This document shows, piece by piece, positions 15,777 through 25,052 of a DNA stretch of 43,665 bases. The notes under the pieces were generated by a model. That model was not told the DNA's origin, made no database searches, and saw nothing but the letters and a program-made list of their open reading frames with translations. The position numbers were made by a program, and so were the translations under genes. The stretch's first letter is position 1. The number at the start of each line of letters is the position of its first letter. The stretch is taken from assembly GCA_035529855.1 (NCBI GenBank), contig DATKVX010000074.1, positions 1 through 43,665 of the forward strand, given 5' to 3'. The stretch comes from a bacterium. GTDB taxonomy: Bacteria; RBG-13-66-14; B26-G2; WVWN01.

Positions 15777-16628
15777 CTATTCGTAATCGTAAAACCCCTT
15801 CTTCGTCTTGCGGCCCAGGTAGCCGGCCAGGACCATCTTGCGCAGCAGCGGGCAGGGCCGGTACTTCGAGTCCGCGAAGCCGTCGTGCAGGACCTCCATG
15901 ATGTCGAGGCAGACGTCCAGGCCAATAAGGTCCGCCAGCTCCAGCGGCCCCATGGGGTGCGCCATGCCGAGCTTCATGACGCTGTCGATGGCCTCCTTGG
16001 TCGCGACGCCCTCGTAGAGCGCGAAGCACGCCTCGTTTATCATCGGCAGCAGCACGCGGTTGGATATGAAGCCGGGGAAGTCGTTGACCTCCACCGGCGT
16101 CTTGCCCACGGCCTTGGCCGCCTCCTCCGCCACGGCGTACGTCTCGTCCGACGTCGCGATGCCGCGGATGACCTCCACCAGTTTCATCATCGGCACCGGG
16201 TTCATGAAGTGCATGCCGATAACCTTATCCGGCCGCTTCGTGACGCCGGCGATCTCGGTTATCGGTATCGAGCTCGTGTTGGACGCCAGGATGGCTTCGG
16301 CCTTGCACTTCTCGTCCAGTTCCGTGAAAATCTTCTTCTTGAGGTCGCGGTCCTCGAAGACCGCTTCCACGACGAGGTCCGCGTCCTTGGCGTCGCCCAG
16401 GTCCGTCGATTTCTCGATGCGGGCCAACGCCGCGTCGGCGTCCTCCTGCGTTATCTTCTCCTTCTTGACCAGGCGCCCCAGGTTCTTGGTGATGACGCCG
16501 AGCGCCTTTTCGAGTAAATCCTTGGATTGGTCGATGAGCACGACGTCGAAACCGGCCTGCGCGAAGACGTGCGCGATGCCGTTGCCCATCGTCCCGCCGC
16601 CGATGACGGCGACTTTCTTTATAGTCAT
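15777..16628 (-). CDS. hbd: 3-hydroxybutyryl-CoA dehydrogenase
   Basis: A 283-residue NAD(P)-dependent dehydrogenase interconverting acetoacetyl-CoA and 3-hydroxybutyryl-CoA. The N-terminal Rossmann motif VAVIGGGTMGNGIAHVFAQA (about residues 6-25) binds the dinucleotide. The catalytic histidine lies in GMHFMNPVPMMKLVEVI and SNTSSIPITEI precedes it. The C-terminal dimerisation domain begins at DFPGFISNRVLLPMINEA and ends with the family signature LGRKTKKGFYDY. Length is typical (about 280). GGGAGG precedes the ATG. It is the last gene of the minus-strand acyl-CoA cluster, 31 bases after the thiolase. Confidence 0.95.
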   Translation of the reverse strand: MTIKKVAVIGGGTMGNGIAHVFAQAGFDVVLIDQSKDLLEKALGVITKNLGRLVKKEKITQEDADAALARIEKSTDLGDAKDADLVVEAVFEDRDLKKKIFTELDEKCKAEAILASNTSSIPITEIAGVTKRPDKVIGMHFMNPVPMMKLVEVIRGIATSDETYAVAEEAAKAVGKTPVEVNDFPGFISNRVLLPMINEACFALYEGVATKEAIDSVMKLGMAHPMGPLELADLIGLDVCLDIMEVLHDGFADSKYRPCPLLRKMVLAGYLGRKTKKGFYDYE

Positions 16629-16659
16629 GGGAACCTCCCGTGCGGTATAGGGATCGTTG

Positions 16660-17838
16660 TTAAATCGTTATGCTCATCGCGACCGCGCCGCCGCCGCCCA
16701 GGCAAGCGGTGGCCAGGCCGCGCTTGCCGCCGCGGTCCTTGAGCGCGTATACCAGCGTCGCCAGGATGCGCGCGCCCGAGGCGCCGATGGGATGCCCCAG
16801 CGCTACCGCGCCGCCGTTCACGTTGACGCGGTCCCAGTCCCAGCCGAGCCCTTTACCGTCCGCCAGGACCTGCGCGCTGAAGGCCTCGTTTATCTCGATG
16901 AGGTCGTAGTCGCCGATGGACTCGCCCGTCTTGGCCATCAACTTCTTGACGGCGTCCACCGGCGCGTAGAACAGCATCTTAGGTTCGACGTGGGCCGAGG
17001 CGTAGCCGACGATGGTGGCGTCCGGCGTAACGCCCAATTCCTTGGCCTTGGCCGCCGTCATTACCACCATCGCCGCGGCGCCGTCGTTGAGGCCCGGTGC
17101 GTTGCCCGGCGTGATAGTGCCGTCTTTGCTGAACGCCGGTTTGAGCTTGGCGAGTTTCTCGGCCGTCGTCTCCCGCGGCCCCTCGTCGGTGTCGAAGACG
17201 ATGGGGTCGCCCTTACGCTGGGGAACCTCGACCGGGACGATCTCGGCCTTGAACTTTCCTTCCTTTATCGCGGCCAGCGCCTTGGCCTGGCTGTTTGCGG
17301 CCCACTCGTCTTGCTCCTCGCGGCTGATGCCGGAGTTCTGCGCGGTAAAGTCGCCCAGGCAGCCCATGTGCTTATCCTCGAAGGCGCACCACAGGCCGTC
17401 ACGGATCATGCCGTCGACGAGCTCCATGTTACCCATCTTCTGGCCGGTTCGTCCTTTGTAAAAGTAGAACGGTACGTTGGACATCGACTCCAGGCCGCCG
17501 GCGACGACTATCTCCTCGTCGGCCGCCTTGATGGCCTGCGCCGCCATCGATACGGCCTTCGCGCCCGAGCCGCACACCTTGTTAATAGTTACGCAGTTCA
17601 CGGATGCGGGCAGGCCCGCGGCGATGGCCGCCTGGCGCGCCGGCGCCTGGCCCATCCCGGCCGAGACGACGTTGCCCATTATTACCTCGTCCACTTGCTC
17701 CGGTTTTATCCCGGCGCGCTCGACCGCGCCCCGAATCGCGACGCCGCCCAGCTGCCACGCCTGGAGCGGCGCGAGGGTCCCGAGGAATTTGCCGACCGCG
17801 GTACGGCAAACGCCCGCGATTACGATATCTTCCGCCAT
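16660..17838 (-). CDS. Acetyl-CoA acetyltransferase (thiolase)
   Basis: A 392-residue thiolase joining or cleaving acetoacetyl-CoA. All three active-site blocks are present: the nucleophilic cysteine in [15 protein letters not shown] (about residue 88), the histidine in [19 protein letters not shown], and the second cysteine in [15 protein letters not shown] near the C-terminus. Length is normal for the family. A perfect AAGGAGG site precedes the ATG at 17838. With the adjacent enoyl-CoA hydratase and 3-hydroxybutyryl-CoA dehydrogenase it forms the C4 part of beta-oxidation or its reverse. Confidence 0.95.
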   Translation of the reverse strand: MAEDIVIAGVCRTAVGKFLGTLAPLQAWQLGGVAIRGAVERAGIKPEQVDEVIMGNVVSAGMGQAPARQAAIAAGLPASVNCVTINKVCGSGAKAVSMAAQAIKAADEEIVVAGGLESMSNVPFYFYKGRTGQKMGNMELVDGMIRDGLWCAFEDKHMGCLGDFTAQNSGISREEQDEWAANSQAKALAAIKEGKFKAEIVPVEVPQRKGDPIVFDTDEGPRETTAEKLAKLKPAFSKDGTITPGNAPGLNDGAAAMVVMTAAKAKELGVTPDATIVGYASAHVEPKMLFYAPVDAVKKLMAKTGESIGDYDLIEINEAFSAQVLADGKGLGWDWDRVNVNGGAVALGHPIGASGARILATLVYALKDRGGKRGLATACLGGGGAVAMSITI

Positions 17839-17875
17839 TACGACCTCCTTTAAGATTTAGAACCGTCGCGCCCGC

Positions 17876-18640
17876 CTACCACTTCGGCGCGCGTTTTTCC
17901 AGGAATGCCTTCATACCTTCGTTGCCCTCGCCGCCCTCGAAGCACTTGCCGAAGAGCTCCGCCTCCAGCTTGCAGCCTTCTTCGACGGTGAGGGTCAATC
18001 CGTCGTGCGCGGCCTTCTTCACCATCGCGAGCGACGTGGGGCCCTTCTTGGCGATAGCTTCGGCGAGCTCCATCACCTTCGGCAAAAGCTCCTCCGGCTC
18101 GAAGACGGCGTTGGCTAAGCCGAGCTCCAGCGCCCGGGCGCCGTCGATTTGCTCGCCCGTCGTCAGGAGGTACATCGCCTTACCCGGGCCGACGAGCTTC
18201 GGCAGCCGCTGCGTCCCGCCGAAGCCGGGCGTCACGCCCAGGCCGACCTCCGGCTGGCCCATCTTGGCCTTGGTGGAGGCGAACCGCATATCGCACGCCA
18301 GCGCGAGCTCCATGCCGCCGCCCAGCGCGAAACCGTTGACCGCGGCCACGCTTACGAAGTGGGCGCGCTCGAGCGCGCCGAAGACGCGTTGGCCGTTCTC
18401 GGCGAACGCCTTCGCCTGCGCGCCGTTCATTTCCGCCATGGCGGCGATATCCGCGCCGGCGACGAACGCCTTCCCCTCGCCGGTCACGACGACGACCAGG
18501 ACCTCTTTGTCGGCGTCGAGCTCCGTGATAATTTTCTCAAGCTCGGCTAAAACTCCGTCGTTGAGAGCGTTAAGCGCGTCGGGCCGGTTGATGGTGACGG
18601 TCGCGACGGCGCCCTCTTTGGTAACGTTGACCAGTGCCAT
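17876..18640 (-). CDS. Enoyl-CoA hydratase (crotonase family)
   Basis: A 254-residue crotonase-fold enzyme hydrating crotonyl-CoA to 3-hydroxybutyryl-CoA. It has the oxyanion-hole segment GKAFVAGADIAAMAEM (about residues 55-70), then VAAVNGFALGGGMELALACDMRFAS, and both expected catalytic glutamates appear: one in GGGMELALACD-type context (here as GMELA) and one in KMGQPEVGLGVTPGFGGTQRL. Both are at the usual positions (about 110 and 130). AGGGAG precedes the ATG. It is 40 bases downstream of the epimerase gene. Confidence 0.92.
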   Translation of the reverse strand: MALVNVTKEGAVATVTINRPDALNALNDGVLAELEKIITELDADKEVLVVVVTGEGKAFVAGADIAAMAEMNGAQAKAFAENGQRVFGALERAHFVSVAAVNGFALGGGMELALACDMRFASTKAKMGQPEVGLGVTPGFGGTQRLPKLVGPGKAMYLLTTGEQIDGARALELGLANAVFEPEELLPKVMELAEAIAKKGPTSLAMVKKAAHDGLTLTVEEGCKLEAELFGKCFEGGEGNEGMKAFLEKRAPKW

Positions 18641-18680
18641 AACGTCTCCCTTTTTCGTTAGGGTTAAAGGACCGCCTTGG

Positions 18681-19088
18681 TTAACCTTCCTGTAGCAACT
18701 CGATAAGCGCGCCGAACGTACTCGACGGCTTCATAAAGGTGACGCGCGCGCCGGGTGCGCCCTCGTACGGCGCGTCCGTAACGAACTCGTAGCCGTCGGC
18801 GCGGAGCGAGGCCGCCGCTTCGTCCACGTCGTCGACCTTGAAGCAGAGATGATGAACGCCGGGGCCGCGGTTTTCGATGAATTTGGATATCGGGTCTCCG
18901 CCCAGGCCCTCGAGCAGTTCTATTTTTACGCCGCCGGCATCGAAGAAGGCGAGCTTAAGGCCGCGTTCCGCCAGGACCTCCTCGCCGCCGAGCGTTAGGC
19001 CGAGCGCCTCCCCGTAAAACCGCCTCGCCTCCTCTATGCTCTTGACGGCGACGCCGACGTGCTCGAGCTTCGCGCCCTTTACCGTCAC
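18681..19088 (-). CDS. mce: Methylmalonyl-CoA epimerase
   Basis: A 135-residue protein starting at GTG 19088 in a GTGA overlap with the stop of the upstream mutase. The vicinal-oxygen-chelate fold is clear: [18 protein letters not shown] opens the first module and [19 protein letters not shown] the second, supplying the metal-binding histidines; FGALIELLQ carries the C-terminal glutamate ligand. It interconverts (S)- and (R)-methylmalonyl-CoA, linking the carboxylase product to the mutase substrate. Length is typical (about 135-150). Overlap with the mutase gene makes translational coupling likely. Confidence 0.93.
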   Translation of the reverse strand: MTVKGAKLEHVGVAVKSIEEARRFYGEALGLTLGGEEVLAERGLKLAFFDAGGVKIELLEGLGGDPISKFIENRGPGVHHLCFKVDDVDEAAASLRADGYEFVTDAPYEGAPGARVTFMKPSSTFGALIELLQEG

Positions 19089-20698
19089 GGCCGCCCCTTC
19101 GTCTTGTCGTACTCGCCCCACGCCTCGCGCAGCGCGTCGGATGTTTCGCCCACCGTCGCCGCGGCCTCGACGCAGGCGATAGTAGGTTCCATCAGCGGCG
19201 CGCCGTCGGCCGCCGCGGCTTCCCGCAGCGCCGCCAGCGCCTCCTCGCGCCGGGCGTCGTCGCGGCGTTTGCGGTAGGCGGCGAGCTCTTTCGCACGGGC
19301 GCGCTCGAGCGCCGGCTCGAGGCGAAGCGTCTCGAACGGCGGCGCGCCCCCGGTTACGTATTCGTTCACGCCGACGACGACGCGCTTTTTCTCTTCGACG
19401 TCCTTTTGGTATCGGTACGCGCTCGCGGCTATTTCGTCGGCGAAGTAGCCGCTCTCCACCGCCCGCAGCGCGCCCCCCATAGCGTCGATTTCTCGGAGAT
19501 ACTCTTCGACGCGCGCCTCGAGTTCGCGCGTCAGCGCCTCCACGTAGTACGAGCCGCCCAGGGGGTCCGCGGTGTCGGCGACGCCGCTCTCGTGGGCGAT
19601 TATCTGCTGCGTGCGGAGGGCGATGAGCGCCGACTCCTCGGAGGGGAGCGCCAGCGCCTCGTCGCGCGAGTTGGTGTGAAGCGACTGCGTCCCGCCGAGG
19701 ACCGCGGCCAGCGCCTGCAGGGCGACGCGCACGACGTTGTTCGCCGGTTCCTGGGCCGTGAGGGTGCAGCCGGCGGTCTGCGTGTGGAAGCGCAGCTTCA
19801 TCGACGCCGGGTCCCGGGCGCCGAAGCGCTCCGCCATAAGCCGGCACCATATCCGCCGCGCCGCGCGGAACTTCGCGACCTCTTCCAACAGGTTGTTGTG
19901 CGCGCCGAAGAAGAAGCTGAGCCGCGGCGCGAAGTCGTCCACGGCCAGGCCCGCGGCCAGCGCCGCCTCGACGTACGCGACGGCGTCCGCGAACGTGAAC
20001 GCTACCTCCTGGGCCGCGGTGGCGCCGGCCTCGCGGATGTGATACCCCGATATGGAGATGCTGTTCCAGGAGGGCATCTCGGCCGCGCAGTAGCGGATGA
20101 GGTCCGTCGCCAGCCGCAGCGACGGCGCCGGCGGGTAGATGTAGTTGCCCCGGGCGAAGAACTCCTTGAGGATGTCGTTCTGGACCGTTCCGCGCAGCTT
20201 CGCCGGGTCCGCGCCCTGCCGCTTCGCGAGGGCGACGTACATCGCCAGCAGCGCGGCCGCGGTGGCGTTTATGGTCATCGACGTCGAGACGTCGGCCAGC
20301 GGGATGCCGTCGAAGAGCGCGGCCAGGTCGTCGAGCGTGGATACGGCGACGCCCGTCCGGCCCACCTCTCCCCGGGCGAGCGCCGCGTCCGAGTCGTAGC
20401 CGCACTGCGTCGGCAGGTCGAACGCCACCGAGAGGCCGGTCTGGCCCTGCGACAACAGGTAGCGGTAGCGCTTGTTGGTCTCCGCCGCCGTGGCGTAGCC
20501 GGCGTACTGGCGCATGGTCCACAGCCGGCCGCGGTACATGTCGGCGTAGACGCCCCGGGTGAAGGGCGGCGCGCCCGGCTCGCCCAGCTCAAGGCCGTAG
20601 TCGACCGGCGCGTCCTCCGGCTTGTATACCGCCTTGACCTCTATCCCGGAAGTCGCCGCGACGTCGCGTTCGGCGCTCTCTTTATTTTTTCGCGTCAT
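19085..20698 (-). CDS. Methylmalonyl-CoA mutase-type large subunit (no B12 domain)
   Basis: A 537-residue catalytic (TIM-barrel) subunit of an adenosylcobalamin-dependent acyl-CoA mutase; the B12-binding domain is absent and must come from a separate subunit. Specificity residues match methylmalonyl-CoA mutase: Tyr65 in [11 protein letters not shown] (human Tyr110/bacterial Tyr89) and Arg183 in [17 protein letters not shown] (human Arg228/bacterial Arg207, which binds the substrate carboxylate). The conserved histidine lies in [13 protein letters not shown]. It overlaps the biotin-carrier gene by 4 bases (ATGA) and the epimerase gene by 4. It is predicted to make succinyl-CoA from (R)-methylmalonyl-CoA. 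Confidence 0.92.
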   Translation of the reverse strand: MTRKNKESAERDVAATSGIEVKAVYKPEDAPVDYGLELGEPGAPPFTRGVYADMYRGRLWTMRQYAGYATAAETNKRYRYLLSQGQTGLSVAFDLPTQCGYDSDAALARGEVGRTGVAVSTLDDLAALFDGIPLADVSTSMTINATAAALLAMYVALAKRQGADPAKLRGTVQNDILKEFFARGNYIYPPAPSLRLATDLIRYCAAEMPSWNSISISGYHIREAGATAAQEVAFTFADAVAYVEAALAAGLAVDDFAPRLSFFFGAHNNLLEEVAKFRAARRIWCRLMAERFGARDPASMKLRFHTQTAGCTLTAQEPANNVVRVALQALAAVLGGTQSLHTNSRDEALALPSEESALIALRTQQIIAHESGVADTADPLGGSYYVEALTRELEARVEEYLREIDAMGGALRAVESGYFADEIAASAYRYQKDVEEKKRVVVGVNEYVTGGAPPFETLRLEPALERARAKELAAYRKRRDDARREEALAALREAAAADGAPLMEPTIACVEAAATVGETSDALREAWGEYDKTKGRP

Positions 20699-21210
20699 TC
20701 AATAACGACCAGCACGTCGCCCAGGGCGACGCCGCGGCCTTTTTCTATTTTAACTTCTTTCACGACGCCGCCGCGGGGTGCGCGCATCAGGTTCTCCATC
20801 TTCATGGCCTCTATGACGCACAGGCCCTGGCCCTCGGCGACCTCGTCGCCCGGCGCGACCATCACGTCCAGCACGACCGCCGGCATGGGCGCCTTCACTT
20901 CGGCCGCGGCCTGTTCGTCCGCGCCCGCCGCCCCCTTCAGCTCGCGGATGCGCCGCTGGCGCTCGTCCTCCACCGACACGGCGAGGGTGTGGCCGGCGAC
21001 GAAGACGACGTAGCCGCCGCGCTCGTCGCGCCGCACCCACAGCTCCGCGGAGTTACCGTCGAGTATCAGCGAGTAGATGGCGTCGCGCGCCACTTCGTGG
21101 TAGTCGACGTCGCAACGCTTGCCGTCGACGCTTACGGCCGGCGACGCCCCTTCGCCCTCAACCGTGAGTTCGTACGTGCGGCTGCCTATGGTGGTCCGGT
21201 AGCGCATCAA
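20695..21210 (-). CDS. Biotin carboxyl carrier protein of an acyl-CoA carboxylase
   Basis: A 171-residue protein. The C-terminal ~75 residues form a biotinyl domain with the biotinylation motif [12 protein letters not shown] (target lysine between the methionines). The preceding ~95 residues form a beta-rich linker domain ([34 protein letters not shown]) like the BT region of propionyl-CoA carboxylase alpha chains. It is thus the tail of a PccA-type protein encoded separately from its biotin carboxylase. It overlaps the biotin carboxylase gene by 4 bases and the mutase by 4, so the order carboxylase-carrier-mutase-epimerase is tightly coupled. Confidence 0.92.
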   Translation of the reverse strand: MMRYRTTIGSRTYELTVEGEGASPAVSVDGKRCDVDYHEVARDAIYSLILDGNSAELWVRRDERGGYVVFVAGHTLAVSVEDERQRRIRELKGAAGADEQAAAEVKAPMPAVVLDVMVAPGDEVAEGQGLCVIEAMKMENLMRAPRGGVVKEVKIEKGRGVALGDVLVVIE

Positions 21211-22706
21211 TCGCCCACGCCCTCGCGGCGGGCGGCCAACCGCCAGGCGTCGGTCGCGGGGCCGGCGCCGTCCGGGCTAACGGGGGCCGCCGGGCCGCGG
21301 AGGTGGTTGAGAATGGTGCACAGCACCGCCGCCGCCTTCTCCTGGCGTTCGGCGTGAGAGGCCTCGGGCCGGAAATATTTTTCCACGAAAGAGGTGTCGA
21401 ATTCGCCCTTGCGGAACGCTTCGGACGCCATAACCCAGCGGTGGAACGGAATCGTCGTCGCGACGCCGTCGAGGACGAACTCGTTGAGCGCGCGGGTCAT
21501 CCGCTCGATGGCGAGCGGCCGGTCCTCCGCCCACACCACGAGTTTGGCGATGAGCGGGTCGTAGTATATGGGCACCTCGTACCCCTGGGCAACGCCGCCG
21601 TCGAAGCGGACGCCCGGGCCGGCCGGGATGCGGAGCCGCGATATCGTCCCCGTCGCCGGGTAGAAGTTGTTGTCGGGGTCCTCGGCGGAGATGCGGCACT
21701 CGATGGCGGCGCCGCGGGGCCGGACGTCTTCCTGGGCGAACCGAAGCCGCTCGCCGGCGGCGACGCGTAGCTGTTCCTTTACGAGGTCTACGCCCGTCAC
21801 GAGCTCCGTCACCGGGTGCTCCACCTGCAGCCGCGCGTTCACCTCCAGGAAGTAGAAGTCGCGGCCTGCGTCGAGCAGGAACTCGATCGTGCCGGCGTTG
21901 GTATAGTTTGCGGCGCGGGCCGCCTTGAGTGCGGCCTCCGCCATCCGCGCGCGCAACTCATCGTCCAGGACGGGCGACGGCGACTCCTCCACCAGCTTCT
22001 GGTGGCGGCGCTGGATGGAGCACTCGCGCTCGTGGAGGTGGACGACGTTGCCGTGGGCGTCGGCGAGGATTTGAAACTCGACGTGGCGCGGCCCCGCGAG
22101 GCACTTCTCGACGTATACCGCGTCGTCGCCGAAGGCGGAGCGCGCTTCGCTCCGGGCGTGTTTGAGGAGTTCGGCGAAGTCGTCGGCGCGGGCGCATACG
22201 CGCATGCCCTTGCCGCCGCCGCCGGCCGCGGCCTTTATCATCACCGGCCAGCCTATTTCCGCCGCCGCGTTCGCTATATCCTCGTCCCCGCGCAGCGCGG
22301 GGTCGGAGCCCGGTATCACCGGGATGCCGGCCGCGGCCATCGTCGCCCGGGCGCCCTGCTTATCGCCGGCGGCCCGCAGCGTCGCGGGCGACGGCCCCAC
22401 GAATACGAGGCCCGCGTCTTCGCACGCCGCGGCGAAGGCCGCGTTCTCCGCCAGGAAGCCGTACCCGGGGTGCACCGCTTCCGCGCCGGCGCGCCGCGCG
22501 ACGTCGATTATCTTATCTATATTTAAATAAGATTCGCTCGCCGGCGCCGGGCCGACGTTGTAGACCTCGTCGGCGTAGCGGACGTGCGGCGCGGGCCGGT
22601 CCGCGTCGGAATATATTCCCACGCTCCGGATGCCGAGCTCGCGGCACGCGCGCATCACGCGTACGGCTATTTCGCCGCGGTTGGCTACGAGGACTTTTTT
22701 AAACAT
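21207..22706 (-). CDS. accC: Biotin carboxylase subunit of acyl-CoA (propionyl/acetyl-CoA) carboxylase
   Basis: A 499-residue ATP-grasp enzyme carboxylating biotin on the carrier protein with bicarbonate and ATP. It opens with KKVLVANRGEIAVRVMRACRE, has the ATP-binding glycine loop KAAAGGGGKGMRV (about residues 160-172), and the catalytic segment EVNARLQVEHPVTELVTGVD with the essential arginine. About 45 residues extend beyond the usual ~450-residue subunit, a probable linker. Position between carboxyltransferase and carrier genes suggests propionyl-CoA carboxylation. The 5' end overlaps the methyltransferase gene by 8 bases. Confidence 0.93.
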   Translation of the reverse strand: MFKKVLVANRGEIAVRVMRACRELGIRSVGIYSDADRPAPHVRYADEVYNVGPAPASESYLNIDKIIDVARRAGAEAVHPGYGFLAENAAFAAACEDAGLVFVGPSPATLRAAGDKQGARATMAAAGIPVIPGSDPALRGDEDIANAAAEIGWPVMIKAAAGGGGKGMRVCARADDFAELLKHARSEARSAFGDDAVYVEKCLAGPRHVEFQILADAHGNVVHLHERECSIQRRHQKLVEESPSPVLDDELRARMAEAALKAARAANYTNAGTIEFLLDAGRDFYFLEVNARLQVEHPVTELVTGVDLVKEQLRVAAGERLRFAQEDVRPRGAAIECRISAEDPDNNFYPATGTISRLRIPAGPGVRFDGGVAQGYEVPIYYDPLIAKLVVWAEDRPLAIERMTRALNEFVLDGVATTIPFHRWVMASEAFRKGEFDTSFVEKYFRPEASHAERQEKAAAVLCTILNHLRGPAAPVSPDGAGPATDAWRLAARREGVGD

Positions 22707-23268
22707 TTGACGTCTTGGGTTTGGCGAGGCGCAGGTAGAACCAGCCGCCGCGGTCGTCCTCCACCTCGACTTGCAGGCCGGCGGCCGCGGCGAAGTCGCG
22801 GACCATCGCGAGGTCCTGCTCGCGGCCTTCGCCCCGCACGCCGTAGCCCGTCCGCACGGCCTCGCCCCCCGGCAGCGTCACCGTGACGGCGACGCCGAAG
22901 ACGTCGTCGCCCGGGGGGACCGGCGTTCCCCAGAGGTGCAGACTGCCGCCGGGTTTTAATACGCGCGCGGCCTCGGCGAAGAGCGCCCGCTTGGCGTCGG
23001 CGCCCTTCACGTACATCAGGCCGAAGAAGACGGTGACGTGCTCGAAGGTGTTGTCGACGAAGTTCGTGCGCGTGGCGTCGCCCACCAGGAAGATGGTGCG
23101 GGGCGGGCACTTGCGCCGGGCCTCGGTGATCTCCGATATCTGCGAGTCGACGCCGATGACGCGGCCCGGGTACGCCCGGGCGATTATGCCCTCGCCGCCC
23201 GCGCACAGGTCGAGGATGACGGGCATGGGCTCGAGCGGCCCGAGGCTGATTTCGACGCCGTCGCTCAT
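22699..23268 (-). CDS. Class I SAM-dependent methyltransferase of unknown substrate
   Basis: A 189-residue soluble methyltransferase-fold protein. Motif I is VILDLCAGGEGIIARAYPG (about residues 17-35), followed by VIGVDSQ for ribose binding, GDATRTNFVDNTFEHVTVFFG, and ARVLKPGGSLHLWG. It lies between the small membrane-protein gene (4-base overlap) and biotin carboxylase (8-base overlap), so it is translated as part of the carboxylase operon, although no methylation step is known in propionyl-CoA metabolism. It may modify a carboxylase component or a small metabolite; neither can be decided from sequence. Confidence 0.82.
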   Translation of the reverse strand: MSDGVEISLGPLEPMPVILDLCAGGEGIIARAYPGRVIGVDSQISEITEARRKCPPRTIFLVGDATRTNFVDNTFEHVTVFFGLMYVKGADAKRALFAEAARVLKPGGSLHLWGTPVPPGDDVFGVAVTVTLPGGEAVRTGYGVRGEGREQDLAMVRDFAAAAGLQVEVEDDRGGWFYLRLAKPKTSNV

Positions 23269-23477
23269 TCCCCGGGCGCTTCCTTCTCGGCGGGAGGCTC
23301 GCCCGCCAGCCGGCGCAGCGTTTCGGTTTGGCGCTGCAGCTCGGCGAGGACCTTCTTCATTTGCACGGCGCAGTAGAGGGCCGCGCCGGCCGCGGCGAAC
23401 AGCGCCACCAGGCCGAAGAACTGGAAGACGTACGCTACCAAGGTGAAAATAAGTAAATCGTTCACAGTTTCCACCAT
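23265..23477 (-). CDS. Small membrane protein with C-terminal coiled coil
   Basis: A 70-residue protein with one long hydrophobic segment (about residues 8-38, LLIFTLVAYVFQFFGLVALF onward), then a short helical heptad-like stretch (VQMKKVLAELQRQTETLRRL) and a Pro/Glu-rich end. It begins 3 bases after the stop of the carboxyltransferase and overlaps the methyltransferase by 4 bases, so it is clearly part of the operon. Its size and layout recall the gamma/delta subunits of Na+-pumping decarboxylases (OadG/MmdD), but no decarboxylase beta subunit is present, so that link is speculative. A membrane tether for the carboxylase is a possible role. Confidence 0.65.
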   Translation of the reverse strand: MVETVNDLLIFTLVAYVFQFFGLVALFAAAGAALYCAVQMKKVLAELQRQTETLRRLAGEPPAEKEAPGE

Positions 23478-23479
23478 TA

Positions 23480-25030
23480 TTACAACGGTATATTCCCGTG
23501 CTTCTTGGGCGGGTTATGGTCGCGCTTGTTGCGGAGCATCTCGAGCGCCTGGATGATGCGAGGCCGCGTCTCCCGGGGCATGATGACCTCGTCCACGTAG
23601 CCCAGCTCCGCGGCGATGTAGGGGTTCGCGAATTTCTCGCGGAACTCGGCGACGAGCTTATCGCGCAGCTTAGCCGGGTCCTCCGCCGCCGCCAGCTCGC
23701 GCCGGTGCAAAATGTTCACCGCGCCCTCGGGGCCCATCACCGCGATTTGCGCGGTGGGCCAGGCGTAGACCGTGTCGCCGCGCATGTGCTTGGTGGAGGT
23801 GACGGCGTACGCGCCGCCGTACGACTTGCGGACGATGACGTGGACCTTGGGGGCCGTGGCCTCGCCGTACGCGTACAACAGCATCGCGCCGTGCTTGATG
23901 ACGCCGCCGTACTCTTGCGCCGTCCCGGGGAGGAAGCCCGGCACGTCGGAGAAGGTGAGGATGGGGATGTTGAAGGCGTCGCAGAAGCGGATGAAGCGCG
24001 CGGACTTGCAGGCCGAGTCGATGTCCAGGCAGCCGGCCAGGACCAGCGGCTGGTGGGCGTTGATGCCGACGGTCCGGCCCGCCATACGCGCGAAACCGCA
24101 TATCATGTTGGGCGCGAAGTCGCGGTGAATTTCGAAGAAGTCGCCGTTGTCGACGACGCGCCGGATGACGTCCTTCATATCGTAGGGCTTGTTGGGCGAG
24201 TCGGGGAGGAGGGCGTCGAGCTCGGCGTCGGCTCGAGCCGGGTCGTCGCCGGTCTCGACGTACGGCGGCTCGTCGAGGTTGTTCTGCGGCAGGAACGAGA
24301 GGAGGCGGCGAATTCCCTGCAGGCACGCCACCTCGTCGGCGGCGACGACGTGACAGCAGCCGGACTTGGTGGCGTGGACGCGGGCGCCGCCCAGCTCCTC
24401 GAAGGTTACCTCCTCGTTCATCACGGTCTTGATGACGTCGGGCCCGGTGAGGAACATGTACGACGTGCCTTCGACCATGAAGGTGAAGTCCATTACGGCG
24501 GGGGAATAGACGGCGCCGCCGGCGCACGGGCCCATAATGGCGGCTATTTGCGGCACGACGCCGGAGGCGAGGGTATTGCGCAAAAAGAAGTCGGAGTAGC
24601 CGGCCAGCGAGTCGACGCCGTCCTGGATGCGCGCGCCGCCGGAGTCGTTGAGGCCCACGATGGGCGCGCCGACGCGCAGGGCGTGGTCGCATACCTTGCA
24701 GATCTTCTCGCCGTGAGCTTTGGAGAGGGTGCCGCCGAAGGAGGTGAAATCCTGGGCGAAGACGAACGTGAGGCGGCCGTTGACGCGGCCGTAGCCGGTT
24801 ACCACCGCGTCGCCCGGGACGCGCCGCTCCGCCATGCCGAAGTCGTGACAGCGGTGGACGACGGTGGCGTCGAGCTCGCGGAAGGTGCCCTCGTCCAGCA
24901 GGATGTCGAGGCGCTCGCGCGCGGTGAGCTTGCCGGCGTCGTGCTGCTTGGCGACGCGCTCCGGGCCGCCGCCCTCCAGGGCCAGGGCGCGTACGCGGGC
25001 TAAACGTTCGTAGAGGTCCTCGTTGGCCAT
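23480..25030 (-). CDS. pccB: Acyl-CoA carboxylase carboxyltransferase subunit (propionyl-CoA carboxylase beta type)
   Basis: A 516-residue carboxyltransferase moving CO2 from biotin to an acyl-CoA, probably propionyl-CoA. Crotonase-like halves are both present: the first with [20 protein letters not shown] and [18 protein letters not shown] (acyl-CoA site), the second with [23 protein letters not shown] and [19 protein letters not shown] (biotin site). Length is typical of PccB/MmdA (about 510-520). A GGGGG-type site precedes ATG 25030. It lies 22 bases downstream of the B12-subunit gene. The same sequence class also includes methylmalonyl-CoA decarboxylase alpha chains, but the accompanying biotin carboxylase favours a carboxylase. 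Confidence 0.93.
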   Translation of the reverse strand: MANEDLYERLARVRALALEGGGPERVAKQHDAGKLTARERLDILLDEGTFRELDATVVHRCHDFGMAERRVPGDAVVTGYGRVNGRLTFVFAQDFTSFGGTLSKAHGEKICKVCDHALRVGAPIVGLNDSGGARIQDGVDSLAGYSDFFLRNTLASGVVPQIAAIMGPCAGGAVYSPAVMDFTFMVEGTSYMFLTGPDVIKTVMNEEVTFEELGGARVHATKSGCCHVVAADEVACLQGIRRLLSFLPQNNLDEPPYVETGDDPARADAELDALLPDSPNKPYDMKDVIRRVVDNGDFFEIHRDFAPNMICGFARMAGRTVGINAHQPLVLAGCLDIDSACKSARFIRFCDAFNIPILTFSDVPGFLPGTAQEYGGVIKHGAMLLYAYGEATAPKVHVIVRKSYGGAYAVTSTKHMRGDTVYAWPTAQIAVMGPEGAVNILHRRELAAAEDPAKLRDKLVAEFREKFANPYIAAELGYVDEVIMPRETRPRIIQALEMLRNKRDHNPPKKHGNIPL

Positions 25031-25052
25031 CGACCCCCTTCGCCCCTGCGAC

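Noticed and set aside
18681-20522. 613-residue minus-strand frame that seems to fuse a long N-terminal part to the epimerase
   Set aside because: The first ~480 residues are an out-of-frame reading of the mutase gene (Arg/Gly/Ala-rich). The epimerase has its own GTG start at 19088 overlapping the mutase stop.
23265-23477. Gamma/delta subunit of a Na+-translocating decarboxylase
   Set aside because: Layout is similar, but there is no membrane beta subunit in the cluster and a biotin carboxylase is present, so I kept it as an unknown membrane protein and mention the resemblance only.
23498-25003. 501-residue plus-strand open frame opposite the carboxyltransferase gene
   Set aside because: The minus strand encodes a complete carboxyltransferase with all motifs; the plus frame is a Val/Ala/Gly/Arg-rich shadow.
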